Shown piece after piece: positions 29,286-39,736 of a DNA stretch of 40,407 nt; within the stretch, counting starts at the first letter, position 1; the number at the start of each line of letters is the position of its first letter. Made by a program: the position numbers and the translations under genes. The notes below the pieces were generated by a model that had not been told where the DNA came from, did no database searches, and saw only the letters and a list, made by a program, of their open reading frames with translations. The DNA comes from Nemertoderma westbladi (lineage: Eukaryota > Xenacoelomorpha > Nemertodermatida > Nemertodermatidae), in NCBI GenBank assembly GCA_032718475.1, contig JAUCBJ010008333.1:1-40407 (forward strand), given 5' to 3'.

Positions 29286-32200
29286 CTATAATGGGCGGTA
29301 ATAAAGCTTAGGGGCTGGCGCTTTACGATCCAAATGTGTTTTATAATGGCCGTAAGGTAGACTTTCATTAGTCGATGTGTAGTATCTTTTATCTTCCCAC
29401 AGTGTTAGCGATTTTTTTCTTTGTGAAACGGTGTAGATTTTATGTAAATTAGATTGAAACCTTTGACTGTATTCGTAATGCTCACTAACCTCGTTATATA
29501 CTTTTAAATATGATTCGTCGGAGAGTTTCTTTTTTATAACCATTTTTCCTACGCCTTTAGCGACACGTTTTGGAACTGACCCCCCACGAAAGCTATAACA
29601 TTTTGGTCTAAGTAAAATAACCTGGTCAAATGGGATAGACTTCCCTTCATCCTTTAAATATCTATATTTCCCTTTCTGTTCTACTGTATACAGCGGATGT
29701 GTAATAGGATAATTTGAACAGTCTAAAACTTTTTTTGATTGTAACGCAGATAAAAATTGGTGTTGGGATAAACCAACACACTGTAAAAAAAAAGAATCCG
29801 TGTCCCCGCCTAACAAATTTATACTACAATTTAATACGGCTTCCAGGGGCATTAATTTCTCGTAGAAGAAACTGTAATAATCTAACTTCGACAGGTCCAA
29901 TACAGCTTGGCCTAAAAAAATAGGTTTATGCAAACAAACCGCAGTTTTAGATAGGACGTGACCTGATAATGAATCAGTGAACATAATTAAATTTTCGTGA
30001 TTCGGCTTGGAAAATAATAAGTCACATTTCTCGATTGAATTACATAAGCGAAATGAGACACGGTCCCGTATATTCTCCATGCTTTTCCCGAAAAGCGCGT
30101 TATTTGTTCCTTTGTGAAACTTATCATAAAAGTCATTGCTTGCTATTTTTCTTTGCTGGGTGCTATATTCAATAAAATCCTTAAAAATGTAACCTTGCTT
30201 AAATCTAATAAGTTTATGAACTTTAATCAAGCGCATGCCATGATGAATATAAAAGCGCAATAATTTTAGATGCGCACCGTACTCATACTTATCAAATTGG
30301 GTTAACATCAATTTTTTCGTTGAACTATTGAAAATTTTATCACCATTATAATGTCGCCAAAGACTTTTCATGTGTGGACTGAGATACCTACTATCGAGTT
30401 TAACATGCTCCGGTGCAAATGGAAGCTCGGCTGTGGCATCATGAATAGTCGTTGGGTATTCAAGGTCTACAACAGCGAAATATCCGTATATATCGTCAAT
30501 TTCCAGACTCATGATATCGACACTATCAACATCCAACCATTCAAAGTCAGAATAAGGAAGTTTCTCCGACAATGAACCGCTATATAAACTGTTGAAATCT
30601 AAATTATATAAATGAGCTTCAGGTTTATTAGGGTCGTATGTTTCTGTGCCTGGTATATTCGCATTTGCCATATGAAGGTTGGTGTAAGAAACTCCGCCCC
30701 TAATGGAATTTTCGAATGTTAAATACATTTCATGGTCTGCAAGTAGATGAATATGTGACTTGGAAAATCTCAAAGCCGCGTCCCAACTAACCCCCGCCAT
30801 CGTGTAATAGTTCGAGACCTCAAGCGAATAATGTTTAGTACAATAAGCGCGAAAATTTTCAAAAATATCGGCTAACAGCAACACGTCAAGATGTAAGTAA
30901 GCTTCCAAATAATCAAAAAGTGTCTCACATCCAAATTGTTCCCACGAAAGATGAGCAAATGTATATTCTTCAGGGCTAATAGATGATAATGTTAATTCGC
31001 TGTAAAACTCTTTTGGATGCGGTAATTTAGTATCCCCCAATTTACTTAAGGAATCGACATATTCGTAAGGAAAAACTGACTTACGACGTAAAATTTCGTT
31101 GGTAACATTTGGATATAATTTTCTCATTTGCTTCACAGTGTGCGGAATAACGGTTGTTAAATCTGACACATCTTTTGTCAAAAACCCGGCCAAAGCAGAA
31201 AGGGAAAATCCCATAAACGCGAATGAATCAATAAACTGTATAGTTATTGATTTGCTGGTTGGGAGCCCTCTTACGTCCTTTTCTGGAATAGCATAACCAA
31301 GCACGCTAAGTGCTTCTGACATTGGAATATCTATGCGAAGTGAGATATATCTTTCAGTATTTTTTGCAATGGTTTCAATGTTCCAGTTTTTATATTTACT
31401 ACCGGCAAACCCTTTTTGTAAAATTAAAAGTGAATCATAAAAAAAAAAATTATGACAGACAACTGGGAATAGGTGACGTTTAACACTTAATTGTTTATTA
31501 CAGGAAATACATGCTGCACCAATGAAAGCCCCGTTGTAATGGTTGTGATGCATTACACTTGGATTTATATCTTCCCGAAAAAATGATTTACAATTAAAGC
31601 AATTTGTGGTACGCATATAAGCTTGGTATTGTGTGTGATCCAGGTGTTTGGGGTGGTGTGTGTTAAAGGTAGACCATTCATAACACTTAAATAAATCAAA
31701 AACCAGACTATCGATAAAATTCTGTACCGAGTTATTATCGATATTTTGTCTAAATGTAGACAAAAAATAATTTGGTGGGTTAATTAATTCGCTATTGGGG
31801 ACAATCAAATATGAAACGGCCGACGGGAGATGTTCGGCTATATAATATTTTTTTACATTATTTGTTGGGGCTAGTACCACTTCGAAATCCATATATACTA
31901 TAAAAGGTGTACTCACAGACTTATAGTAATTAGTAAAGCGTAAATTCAGTTTAGATGGCATCTCCTCTATTTGACGTCCACCTTGCCAACACCACAATCT
32001 ATGGCGTTTTAACGCATTTGGACTGTAGAAGCCACGAATACACCGCTCACAACGATGACAATGAGTGTTGCTATTGCCTTCCACGCGACCATTAAATAAT
32101 CTATTTAAGTTGGAAACCCCGACGATGTGATTTGTTGAGGTTAAATTTTGACGTTCAATAAGCAATAAATTTAGCAATCTTTTACCTTCAGCTTTTTTAG

Positions 32201-33350
32201 CGCTCGGTTGTCGTAGAAAGGAAATTTTTTCGCTACTTCTATCGAAATACAATAAATTTATTAAATAATTTGGATTATTTTTTTCAAAATTTAGAATATT
32301 TAGTTTCCATGATAGGGTAGAATCTAATTCGCTTAAATTAAAAAACCCTAAATACTGATTATAAGAACTTTGGTGTGAAACATGGCGCAGTGTGTGATCA
32401 TCCGATATATGTTTTGAAAATTTTGCTGTCAGGACCGCCCACTTAAAACATTCACCTTCATTACATGGTACATTTATTATACAATGTTTATTTTTTAATT
32501 TTGTCAGGATTGATTGGTTGACATCACCACTATGTCCAAAACGATATACCGATCGCAAGTATGACGCAATAGTAAGTTTGATGCATGATAGAGTTACAAG
32601 TTTCCAACCGCTACCCCGCCTAATAAATTGCAATATTTTTTCACCGATATGGGAAATGACTGTGTAGTACCATTCGTCAAAATCCGAGCTATTTTCAATA
32701 TAATTATCTGTACCGACCGAAGTAAAATGGAATTCTTCTTGTAAAGTATAATTAGCATCATCACGTTCCATTATCACCGAAGCAATCACCCACACTTTAT
32801 AAAACATATCAATAAAAGCCGATGCACCCGTGTTAAAAGCGCGCAATGCATATATCCCCATATAATTTAAATAATTCGGCACATCCGGATACATCTCATT
32901 AGATGGTACATTATGAGTATATTCCTGAACGCGTGATTCGTGACATGTTTTTGAGAGATGAAAACCTTCGTTGGGTGTATCTGAGCTGTTTGTAATGCTT
33001 ACAGGCGAACCAACGTTGAGATCCGATTGAAATGTCGGTTCTGATTGTTTTTGGTTATGTTTGCGTTTGCGGGAATTGTAATGGTTTTGATGGCAACTAT
33101 GTTCGATATATGAATCGAAGTTTTCAAAATCATCAGAGCATGTCGGGCAGGATAGCGTGTAACCACGGTAGGTGTAATTCGGGCGAGACAACCCGCAACA
33201 TCTATTACTGTGAAATATTGCTATTCTTTCAGAAGTAGTTCGGCAATTACAATTATCGCAAACATACCCATCGAAATGTGTGCGTAAATGCCGTAAATAA
33301 TTTTTCTTAAGTATAGTACAACCGCAAAAAACGCAATTAATCTCCATCAT
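29286..33350 (-). CDS. Protein-primed family B DNA polymerase (Polinton POLB)
   Basis: The protein is about 1354 aa from ATG 33350 (another ATG is at 33347). The open frame extends to 33467 but begins with TTG and encodes an Ile run from ATT repeats, so I reject that start. It replicates the linear element using a protein primer. Residue numbers are from ATG 33350. The N-terminus has Cys/His finger-like clusters (CVFCGC..H..H at residues 4-26; a CHRCERC..H finger near 435). The exonuclease has an Asp-Glu pair in VYMDFEVVL (about 488) and YLHLDVLLLADIF for motif III. Between these is an HNH/treble-clef-like region (CFNCKSF, HHNHYNGAFIGAACISC). Polymerase motifs are A (LDFNSLYSGSL), B (NNALFGKSMEN), C (GGDTDSFF, about 1183) and the KCYSF block. 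No lesion is seen in more than 1300 codons, in contrast to integrase and capsid genes. Confidence 0.95.
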   Translation of the reverse strand: MMEINCVFCGCTILKKNYLRHLRTHFDGYVCDNCNCRTTSERIAIFHSNRCCGLSRPNYTYRGYTLSCPTCSDDFENFDSYIEHSCHQNHYNSRKRKHNQKQSEPTFQSDLNVGSPVSITNSSDTPNEGFHLSKTCHESRVQEYTHNVPSNEMYPDVPNYLNYMGIYALRAFNTGASAFIDMFYKVWVIASVIMERDDANYTLQEEFHFTSVGTDNYIENSSDFDEWYYTVISHIGEKILQFIRRGSGWKLVTLSCIKLTIASYLRSVYRFGHSGDVNQSILTKLKNKHCIINVPCNEGECFKWAVLTAKFSKHISDDHTLRHVSHQSSYNQYLGFFNLSELDSTLSWKLNILNFEKNNPNYLINLLYFDRSSEKISFLRQPSAKKAEGKRLLNLLLIERQNLTSTNHIVGVSNLNRLFNGRVEGNSNTHCHRCERCIRGFYSPNALKRHRLWCWQGGRQIEEMPSKLNLRFTNYYKSVSTPFIVYMDFEVVLAPTNNVKKYYIAEHLPSAVSYLIVPNSELINPPNYFLSTFRQNIDNNSVQNFIDSLVFDLFKCYEWSTFNTHHPKHLDHTQYQAYMRTTNCFNCKSFFREDINPSVMHHNHYNGAFIGAACISCNKQLSVKRHLFPVVCHNFFFYDSLLILQKGFAGSKYKNWNIETIAKNTERYISLRIDIPMSEALSVLGYAIPEKDVRGLPTSKSITIQFIDSFAFMGFSLSALAGFLTKDVSDLTTVIPHTVKQMRKLYPNVTNEILRRKSVFPYEYVDSLSKLGDTKLPHPKEFYSELTLSSISPEEYTFAHLSWEQFGCETLFDYLEAYLHLDVLLLADIFENFRAYCTKHYSLEVSNYYTMAGVSWDAALRFSKSHIHLLADHEMYLTFENSIRGGVSYTNLHMANANIPGTETYDPNKPEAHLYNLDFNSLYSGSLSEKLPYSDFEWLDVDSVDIMSLEIDDIYGYFAVVDLEYPTTIHDATAELPFAPEHVKLDSRYLSPHMKSLWRHYNGDKIFNSSTKKLMLTQFDKYEYGAHLKLLRFYIHHGMRLIKVHKLIRFKQGYIFKDFIEYSTQQRKIASNDFYDKFHKGTNNALFGKSMENIRDRVSFRLCNSIEKCDLLFSKPNHENLIMFTDSLSGHVLSKTAVCLHKPIFLGQAVLDLSKLDYYSFFYEKLMPLEAVLNCSINLLGGDTDSFFLQCVGLSQHQFLSALQSKKVLDCSNYPITHPLYTVEQKGKYRYLKDEGKSIPFDQVILLRPKCYSFRGGSVPKRVAKGVGKMVIKKKLSDESYLKVYNEVSEHYEYSQRFQSNLHKIYTVSQRKKSLTLWEDKRYYTSTNESLPYGHYKTHLDRKAPAPKLYYRPL

Positions 33351-33646
33351 TATAATTATTATTATTATTACGATTATAATATATTTATTAACGTAGGTAC
33401 AGAAAAAATATTTACAATATGCCGATGAAAGAGATGCGGCAGATTTTATGTAGATAAATATATCCAATACCCAGTCAACCAGCCACCCGCGCTAGAAACC
33501 GTTTAACCAACCAAAATTTACTGAACTGACAATTATCCTATTTATATGCTCTATTAACTATGTTGTATAATCGCGTGTAAGAGTATTGAAATAGTATTGA
33601 CATGTGTCACCACCCGAGTTTGGTGTTATGCGTTTAATGTCACATT
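33351..33646. promoter_or_regulatory. Intergenic region upstream of the polymerase
   Basis: This AT-rich segment lies between the dUTPase-like stop and the preferred polymerase ATG. It includes ATTATT repeats just before the start and probably holds the polymerase promoter or leader. I see no specific TATA-box or initiator that I would defend. Confidence 0.35.
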
Positions 33647-34126
33647 TTAATATGTGCGGTGAAATGCTGAATTAATCTCTTCCCCATACGGCGTTAAATT
33701 CGTCGGTAAAAGCCCAAAATAATCATCCGAATAAATATTAGAAACGTAGAGTATTGCCGCATTACATTGTTGGCATATAAGCTGGCATATTTTATCGCCC
33801 GATGTTACAACGTATTCCTTAGATGTGTTGTTAATCAATATAATTACAAGTTGATCTATATTACCGCGCGCGACACTGGAATCGACCGCACATTCTGCAA
33901 CATCAATGCCAATTTTTGTCAAGCTAAAAGTCGGTGTAATTCTTCCAAAATAATTGGCGGGTAAATATATTTTAACACCCGTCTCAATTAACATTCGTAA
34001 GTGCGGCTCTATTGTTCTATTCACGGCGCTATATATGTCAATCCCAGCTGGACTATATGAACCGCATACAGGTGCCCGAGCTGCCGGGCTTAACAATTCA
34101 ATTTTAATTGGAATAATTGAATTAGG
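33647..34126 (-). pseudogene. dUTPase-like gene lacking a start codon
   Basis: dUTPases convert dUTP to dUMP and keep uracil out of DNA; viral copies help replication in cells with low dTTP. In the frame ending at 33647, IKIELLSPAARAPVCGSYSP leads into motif I (AGIDIYSA). A motif-II-like YFGRITPTFSLT follows, then a motif-III-like segment with Asp in AVDSSVARGNIDQLVIIL, motif IV (GDKICQLICQ) and a weak C-terminal motif V region (DDYFGLLP). Motif II lacks the usual PRSG, so activity is uncertain. The long open frame starts with TTG at 34096. Homology-like sequence continues upstream to about 34126 without an ATG before a stop, where LINE-like sequence begins. I infer that the 5' end was lost at that junction. 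Confidence 0.75.
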
Positions 34127-34140
34127 ACCTAGGCAAAGGC

Positions 34141-36312
34141 TTGATACGCATCTGCATTAGAGATGATACAAGCCCCGCCCTGTCTATACTGGATGCTCCT
34201 CTACCTGTCTTAGGTAACCTAACCCAGGAGGCACACTTGGTTCAGGGTGTAACAAATGGACCCCTACAGTCGGCAGCAGGGCTGTAGGCCATGGATAGGC
34301 GGAAGGTAATCAACCAACGGCTAGACATGCTGACAAGGTTGGCGGAAGGTAATCAACCAACGGCGACCTACTGCGAAGACGCTTGTAGGAGTTGCGACCA
34401 CAAGCGGTTTACTCCCGCAACTGAAAGATATGAGTATGAGAACCCTCCAGGAGAAATACCGGCTCGGTCGTCGCCCGGGTCAACAAGGACCGCGTCCCTC
34501 AGTGGTACACCATGCTGGGGTCGATAAATTGGCTACTGGAACAGAAGACAGCGAAGAAAGAAGAACCAACCTGCTGAAATGTAAAAAGACACTAAAGATT
34601 GCTACAATGAACGCACGCACGCTGAAAGCACAGAGCAAACAGGGTGACATGGTCGCTCTGGCAATGGAATATAACATCGACATCATCTGCATCCAAGAAC
34701 ATTGGATTTGTCATGAAGACACTGCCATGAAGTACAATGACATTGGAAATGGATGGACGTTAGTAACAAGCTCAGCAGTAAGAAACTCGGCCAATGCATC
34801 AATTGGTGGAGTAGGAATTCTGCTAAGCCCATTTGCACTTAAGACCCTAAACAACATCGAATCTATAAATTCCAGGGTTATGATCGCAACATTTGATGGG
34901 AATCCCAAGACAACAGTTATATGTTGCTACAGTCCAACCAATGCATCAGAGCCAGAACAAGCAGTCAAGTTTTATGAAGAACTGACTGGACTTATTAAGG
35001 ACATCCCGAAACACAATGTTAAAGTCATTGCTGGTGACCTGAATGCACAAATTGGCCCAGAAGACATCAAGGGTTACACCTATAACACCAGTTCTAACAG
35101 AAATGGGTACTTACTCTTAGACCTAATGGAAGAATGTGAATTGATACCAACAAACAACACATTCGAAAAGAGTAAGGGGAAGCTATGGACCTTTCAATAC
35201 CCTAATGGAACCAAAGCACAACTGGATTACATCCTTATAAACAAAAAGTGGAGAAATAGCATGATCAACTGCGAGGCATACAGCTCGTTCAACCTAATTG
35301 GTTCGGACCACAGAATTGTGACTGTAGAGATCAGACTCAGTTTGAGAGCCAGCAAACCCAGAACAAGCAAGCAAATCAACTATGACTGGGAGAAACTCAG
35401 AACTGACAATGCTGTAAAGGATGCTTATACAGTAGAAGTTCAAAACCGCTTTGAAGCACTTCAGTCAATGGATGAAGACCAATCCACCGATTCAATATAC
35501 CAGAATATAATAACAGCCCACAAGGAATCAGCTAAGAGGCATATCCCCCAGAAACCTAAACGAAAACAGTATGTGCCATGGCAAAACTCTGAGGTTACTT
35601 GTAAGAGAGAAGATCTTAAGATAGCCTACAAAGTTAAAACCGAACAACCAACAACCGAAATCATTAACAAGGTTGAGAAAGCTAAGGACGATCTTAAATT
35701 GGCCTACAACATCAGCCAGGAAAAGTACATACAGGATAAAACTGAAGCAATTACAACTGCTCACATACAGCAACAATCAAGACTTACCTGGCAAACTGTA
35801 AATGAGGTATCTGGTCGGAAAAGCTGTGCAAAGGGGCGCCTCAAAGCCGATAGTCCTGAAGAACGTGTTGGGAAGTGGAAAAATCACTTCAGCAACTTGC
35901 TTGGGCAGCCACCAAACATCGAGGTCAGCCCTACAAGGAAAATATATGACAAGACACTACCTATAGAAACAGGGGACTTCACACCTGCCGAACTCCAAAG
36001 AAGCATTAAAAGCATGTCCAATAATAAAGCGAGTGGATTAGATGAAATCCGGGTATGGAAAAGGTATGGAAAACCGGAGTGCTAAATAGACCATTATTGA
36101 ATGTTTGCAACCGGATGTTAAAAGGGGAAAAGCCACCACCAATTTGGACTAAAGGTCAACTAAAGCCTCTCCCCAAGAAAGGAGACCTCGGCATACCAAC
36201 AAACTATCGTGGGATCTGTCTGCTTGTGGTAGCTGCCAAAATATACAATAAAATGATTCTATATAGGATTAGGCCTCACATAGAGAAACTGTAAAAGCTT
36301 TTGTGGGATAAC
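34141..36312 (+). mobile_element. Second RTE-type LINE, different subfamily, 3'-truncated
   Basis: A LINE in plus orientation abuts the Polinton. It has a 5' leader containing a short duplicated segment (GGCGGAAGGTAATCAACCAA at about 34299 and 34341), an endonuclease domain and the first part of the reverse transcriptase. Similarity to RTE ORFs ends near 36312, before the catalytic FADD region, and no tail is present. LINEs normally lose their 5' end, so loss of the 3' half indicates a later deletion or rearrangement. It is clearly related to, but diverged from, the complete RTE at 11934-15719. Confidence 0.85.
34430..36294 (+). pseudogene. Endonuclease and partial reverse transcriptase ORF of the second RTE
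   Basis: The first frame (ATG 34430 to a stop at 36085) encodes a lead region, then an AP-endonuclease-like domain with TMNARTL, a catalytic Glu in CIQEHW, AGDLNAQIG and GSDHRIV near residue 300. The early reverse transcriptase signature NNKASGLDEI follows. A small local duplication of GGTATGGAAAA near 36053-36074 shifts the frame. Reading continues in the next frame with LKPLPKKGDLGIPTNYRGI and AAKIYNKMILYRIRPHIE, and stops at 36292-36294. The catalytic FADD region is absent, so the copy is dead. Confidence 0.88.
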
Positions 36313-37800
36313 TGATTAGTTTGCCTTGTTGGCCAGTTCCCCCCCAGTCGCTAAGAATACTCTCAAAGTGATCTATAACTAAAATAGTGCAAGTTACCAG
36401 CTTATTGGCTGATTTGCTATACGCAAGCATCTGGGCTCTGTTTAATCGGCCAACAAGCCTAGGGAGGTTGCGTCATAGCCTTGTGTTGTATCTCCCAATA
36501 GAATTTGAGTTAGCCTTGATTTCGACCTATCACAGAGCACTGAACTGAAAATTCCTATCTCACTGCTCTTTCTCTGTGTTGAACGGGAGCTTCGTGGAAT
36601 AAGGGAGTTGGTATCCTCGTATAGAGCAGTAGTCACGAGTTTTTCAAAGCCACGAAAGAACGGCTTTTAGTGTTTTATGCTTTATGCTTTTTAACTCAAC
36701 ACTAGTAGGTTTAATTACAAGGACATATATCCTTTAACGGACCGGCATACTGCTAACTGACATATCATACCTAATCAAACAACCTGTGCATATTTTTATA
36801 TTGTTATACTGCTATTTACTGTCAGTTCTTCATAATATGGTTGATGAATTATTATATTGGAATAACGAGAAATAACCCCGATACCCAATATTCTTGATAT
36901 ACCGAAGGTAAGAGAGAAAGGTTACCAATAACGATTGTGACTTATGTTAAAGTGGTTTGAAGTGAATCTAATGTTATTTGATAGACCCTACATGAGTCAG
37001 TCTGTGTTCCTTTTATATGTGATTAAAATCAGTGAAGATTGGCAGATTAGTGTGCAGTATTGTGCAGCATTGCGTATGAGCGAGTCTGTTAAAGAAGCAA
37101 TTCCTAAAGAATGCGCCATATATGTGAATTATAATTAAGCCATATCGTTGTGAGTAGTTTAAGTCATAACTCTGTTTATATAGATAAAGCGCCACGTCCT
37201 AAAGGAACTGTTAATATTCCCGAAGGTAAATAATATTGTCAGAGATTATATAATACTGTCAGTCGAATAATACATTAGGCTTACATAGCAACAAAATTAA
37301 ACCGTCGAACCCAATCTCCCGGGAATATCCAGCGGGTGAATGGTCGCGCACGGATTGGTTTCGACTAGTGTAGTGAATCAAATACGTGTCATAGGCTAAA
37401 AAGCGATTTAATATCTAGAAGACATCTTAATTTGGCGGGTTAAACTGCCAAAGGTCTGAAAGCGCGTACATTAAAGGATATAGCTTCTTTGTTGCAGTAA
37501 GCAATAAAGTTGAAAGTACCGGTCAACCGGTAAACCTGAACCGGTACATCTGTAGGTCAGTAGGCTCAACCGTTAGAACCGGTACATCTGTAGGTCAGTA
37601 GGCCCTACTGCTAGAACCGGTACTTCTGTAGGTCCATAGGCCTAGCTGTCCTAACCGGTACTTCCGTATAAGTACACTAGTATTATTCAATTTGATTGTT
37701 GTATACCGGTAGGCTGTTTGAGGGATTAGGGATTGATCACCCCTTATACCTTTATATGGTTTACTTATTTCTGTCAAGTTTTATTTATTTGTAGGCCAGT
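36313..37800. other. Unassigned region
   Basis: No recognised gene. A minus-strand open stretch (36442-36636) reads like translated sequence (SLIPRSSRSTQRKSSEIGIF) but matches nothing I know. A 10-bp inverted pair CTTGTTGGCC/GGCCAACAAG flanks 36325-36460. 37515-37710 is rich in ACCGGT and AGGCCTA words with short direct repeats (ACATCTGTAGGTCAGTAGGC). Confidence 0.45.
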
Positions 37801-37842
37801 ATTGAACAGAAGGCGTGTAAGCCTGATCAGATTGTACAGACG

Positions 37843-38418
37843 ATTTGTAGGCTGAGCTGTTGTCTGATTGCTGTTAAGTCCGAACGAATTGCAGTGTGTG
37901 TAGATCACCTGTCCGATTAAGTACGATTAGGCAGTAGGGGCAGCGAACGCTGTAAGGTAAACCCCCAACTAAAGAATAAGTCGCACTACTGGGTTAGAGC
38001 GCATACTCCCTAATCATTTCGGAGTCTGCATGTCCTGTAGTTTATTTAGGCTTGAGAGTAGTCTGCCATCGTTTAGTCTGTACTTTGTTTGTGTAAGTCT
38101 GTACGGGTAGCGTATAATTTTATTTAGATAATTTGTAGGCTGGATAGTTGTCCGGCTGTTATTAGGTCTGAACGGATTGCAGTGTGTGTAGATCATTTGT
38201 CTGATTAAGTACGGTTAGGAAGTAGGGGCAGCGAACGCTGTAAGGTAAACCCCCAACTAAAGAATAAGTCGCACTACTGGGTTAGAGCGCATACTCCCTA
38301 ATCATTTCGGAGTCTGCATATACCGTAGTTTGTTTAGGCTTGATGGTAGTCTGTCAGTGTTCGGTCTGTATTTTGTTTGAGTAGTTTGTACGCGTAGCGT
38401 AATATTTATTATTCAGAG
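37843..38418. repeat. Two-copy tandem repeat with 288-bp period and an invariant 99-bp core
   Basis: Two head-to-tail units start near ATTTGTAGGCTG (about 37843 and 38131). Within them, 37933-38031 and 38221-38319 are identical over 99 bp, while the rest of the units shows many substitutions and small indels. The core holds a CAGCGAACGCTG hairpin and flanking GGGG/CCCCC. It is noncoding; it may be a retroelement leader or regulatory repeat. It lies upstream of the open ORF at 39737. Confidence 0.9.
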
Positions 38419-39736
38419 TTTATGCGATTATCCGCAACATTCATTCCCCAAGTTTGTTCCTACAGTAATTGTGTTTGTTATACATACCGCTATAGTTAAA
38501 TTAACCCCGGTACTACACGGGCTGCTCGGCGTAGGTAAAGACTGGTGATTTTGTGCATCGGTCACTCCAGCAGATGCCGTGGTTCTTTTAGCTGTTCAAG
38601 TATATTTAACTACTGATTATCTGTTGTACAAGTACTCGTACCTAATTTAGGGTTTAGTGTACAGTACTTTCCGAAGTAATTATTGTAGACATTATATCTG
38701 TGTTGTAAAGTGGTTGATAGGCACATTCGATTAGCTCTATTAACTTCTAGGTAGGAACACTCCGTGATACATAACGTAGAACCTATAGCGATACGGCTAT
38801 AGGTCGTCAGGCGGTGGTATTTTTTCTATCTGGACAACGCAGTGTATTTACTACTACTTATTATTTCAAATACCGTAGTACCCTGTCCGCTGTAATAATC
38901 AGTTTTCTAACCCTTTGTTAGGCTGGTTAGTAGACTTCTTGTAAAATTACCCTAAAAATTCGTATTTTGTGTTTTTTGTAAATTTTTGTGTTTATTTAGA
39001 GATTGTAATCTCAACCCGAATTGTACGTAATTTGTAGTATTAAGTAACTTAGGTAAATTAGCATTATTTGTTTTAGTGTCCTATAAGTAACACTTCACTG
39101 AAAGCGCACCGCTTTGTGTAGTGATTACTCCCCAGAAATAATAACATTTATTTCAAACATTGACAAAACCCATTAAAACGGGTATATATATATTATAAAT
39201 CAAATCTAACGATTTATAAATCGTAGGCCTACCATACAACCATTAGGTCTTAATATCAGTTGGATTACTGCTTAAATAACGATAATAAAGTAAGTTAAAG
39301 TAACCAAGTAACCCTAAAGTTCAGAAATTCAATTATTCTAAAATAATTGATATACCGGTATTTACGATAGGCCTATTATCTTTATTTCTATAAATCTAGG
39401 CTGAAATTATACCGGTACTTGTAATTAATTCTATTTCAGAATTATATATACTATAAACTGTAAGCTGTATACCGGTATTCCGATAGGCCTATTATATATT
39501 TATATATATTTTGTGCTAAAATTATACCGGTATTCTGTGATAAACCTAGTCTGTAATAATACTTATATAGTTATATGTACTATAAGTATACCGGTATTCT
39601 AATATATTATATATATATCACGCTACACTGAGTAGCAGTAACGGTAATTAATTACTAGGCTAGCAGTTCATACTGAGTTACTAGACTTGCTTAGACTGTA
39701 ATCTAGCAGTAGGCATTCAACTGCACATACCTAGTC
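38419..39736. other. Noncoding leader-like region with ATACCGGTATT repeats
   Basis: No gene is recognised. Between about 39350 and 39610, five copies of ATACCGGTATT or TACCGGTA at 50-60 bp spacing alternate with GATAGGCCTATTA and AT-rich sequence. I looked for a retroviral-type primer-binding site and did not find a convincing one. Confidence 0.5.

Larger units (their letters stand above)
19807..34140 (-). mobile_element. Polinton/Maverick (adintovirus-like) element, decayed, all genes on the minus strand
   Basis: This block of about 14 kb holds the defining Polinton gene set on one strand: protein-primed DNA polymerase B, retrovirus-like integrase, A32/FtsK-type packaging ATPase, adenain-like protease, double-jelly-roll major capsid protein and penton-type minor capsid proteins. 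It also has a dUTPase-like gene and several small conserved ORFs. Genes are tightly packed, with gaps of 8-20 bp and one 4-bp overlap. The limits are approximate: terminal inverted repeats were not found. The right end is abutted by a LINE that appears to remove the start of the dUTPase. Frameshifts and a stop in several genes mark it as an inactive endogenous copy, barring assembly error. Confidence 0.93.

Noticed and set aside
33351-33467. 39-residue N-terminal extension of the polymerase
   Set aside because: It begins with TTG rather than ATG and consists partly of an Ile run encoded by ATT repeats. ATG 33350 precedes the first zinc-finger-like cluster.
19200-34140. Polinton terminal inverted repeats
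   Set aside because: I compared the sequence left of the protease with that right of the polymerase and dUTPase and found no convincing inverted match, so I give approximate limits only.
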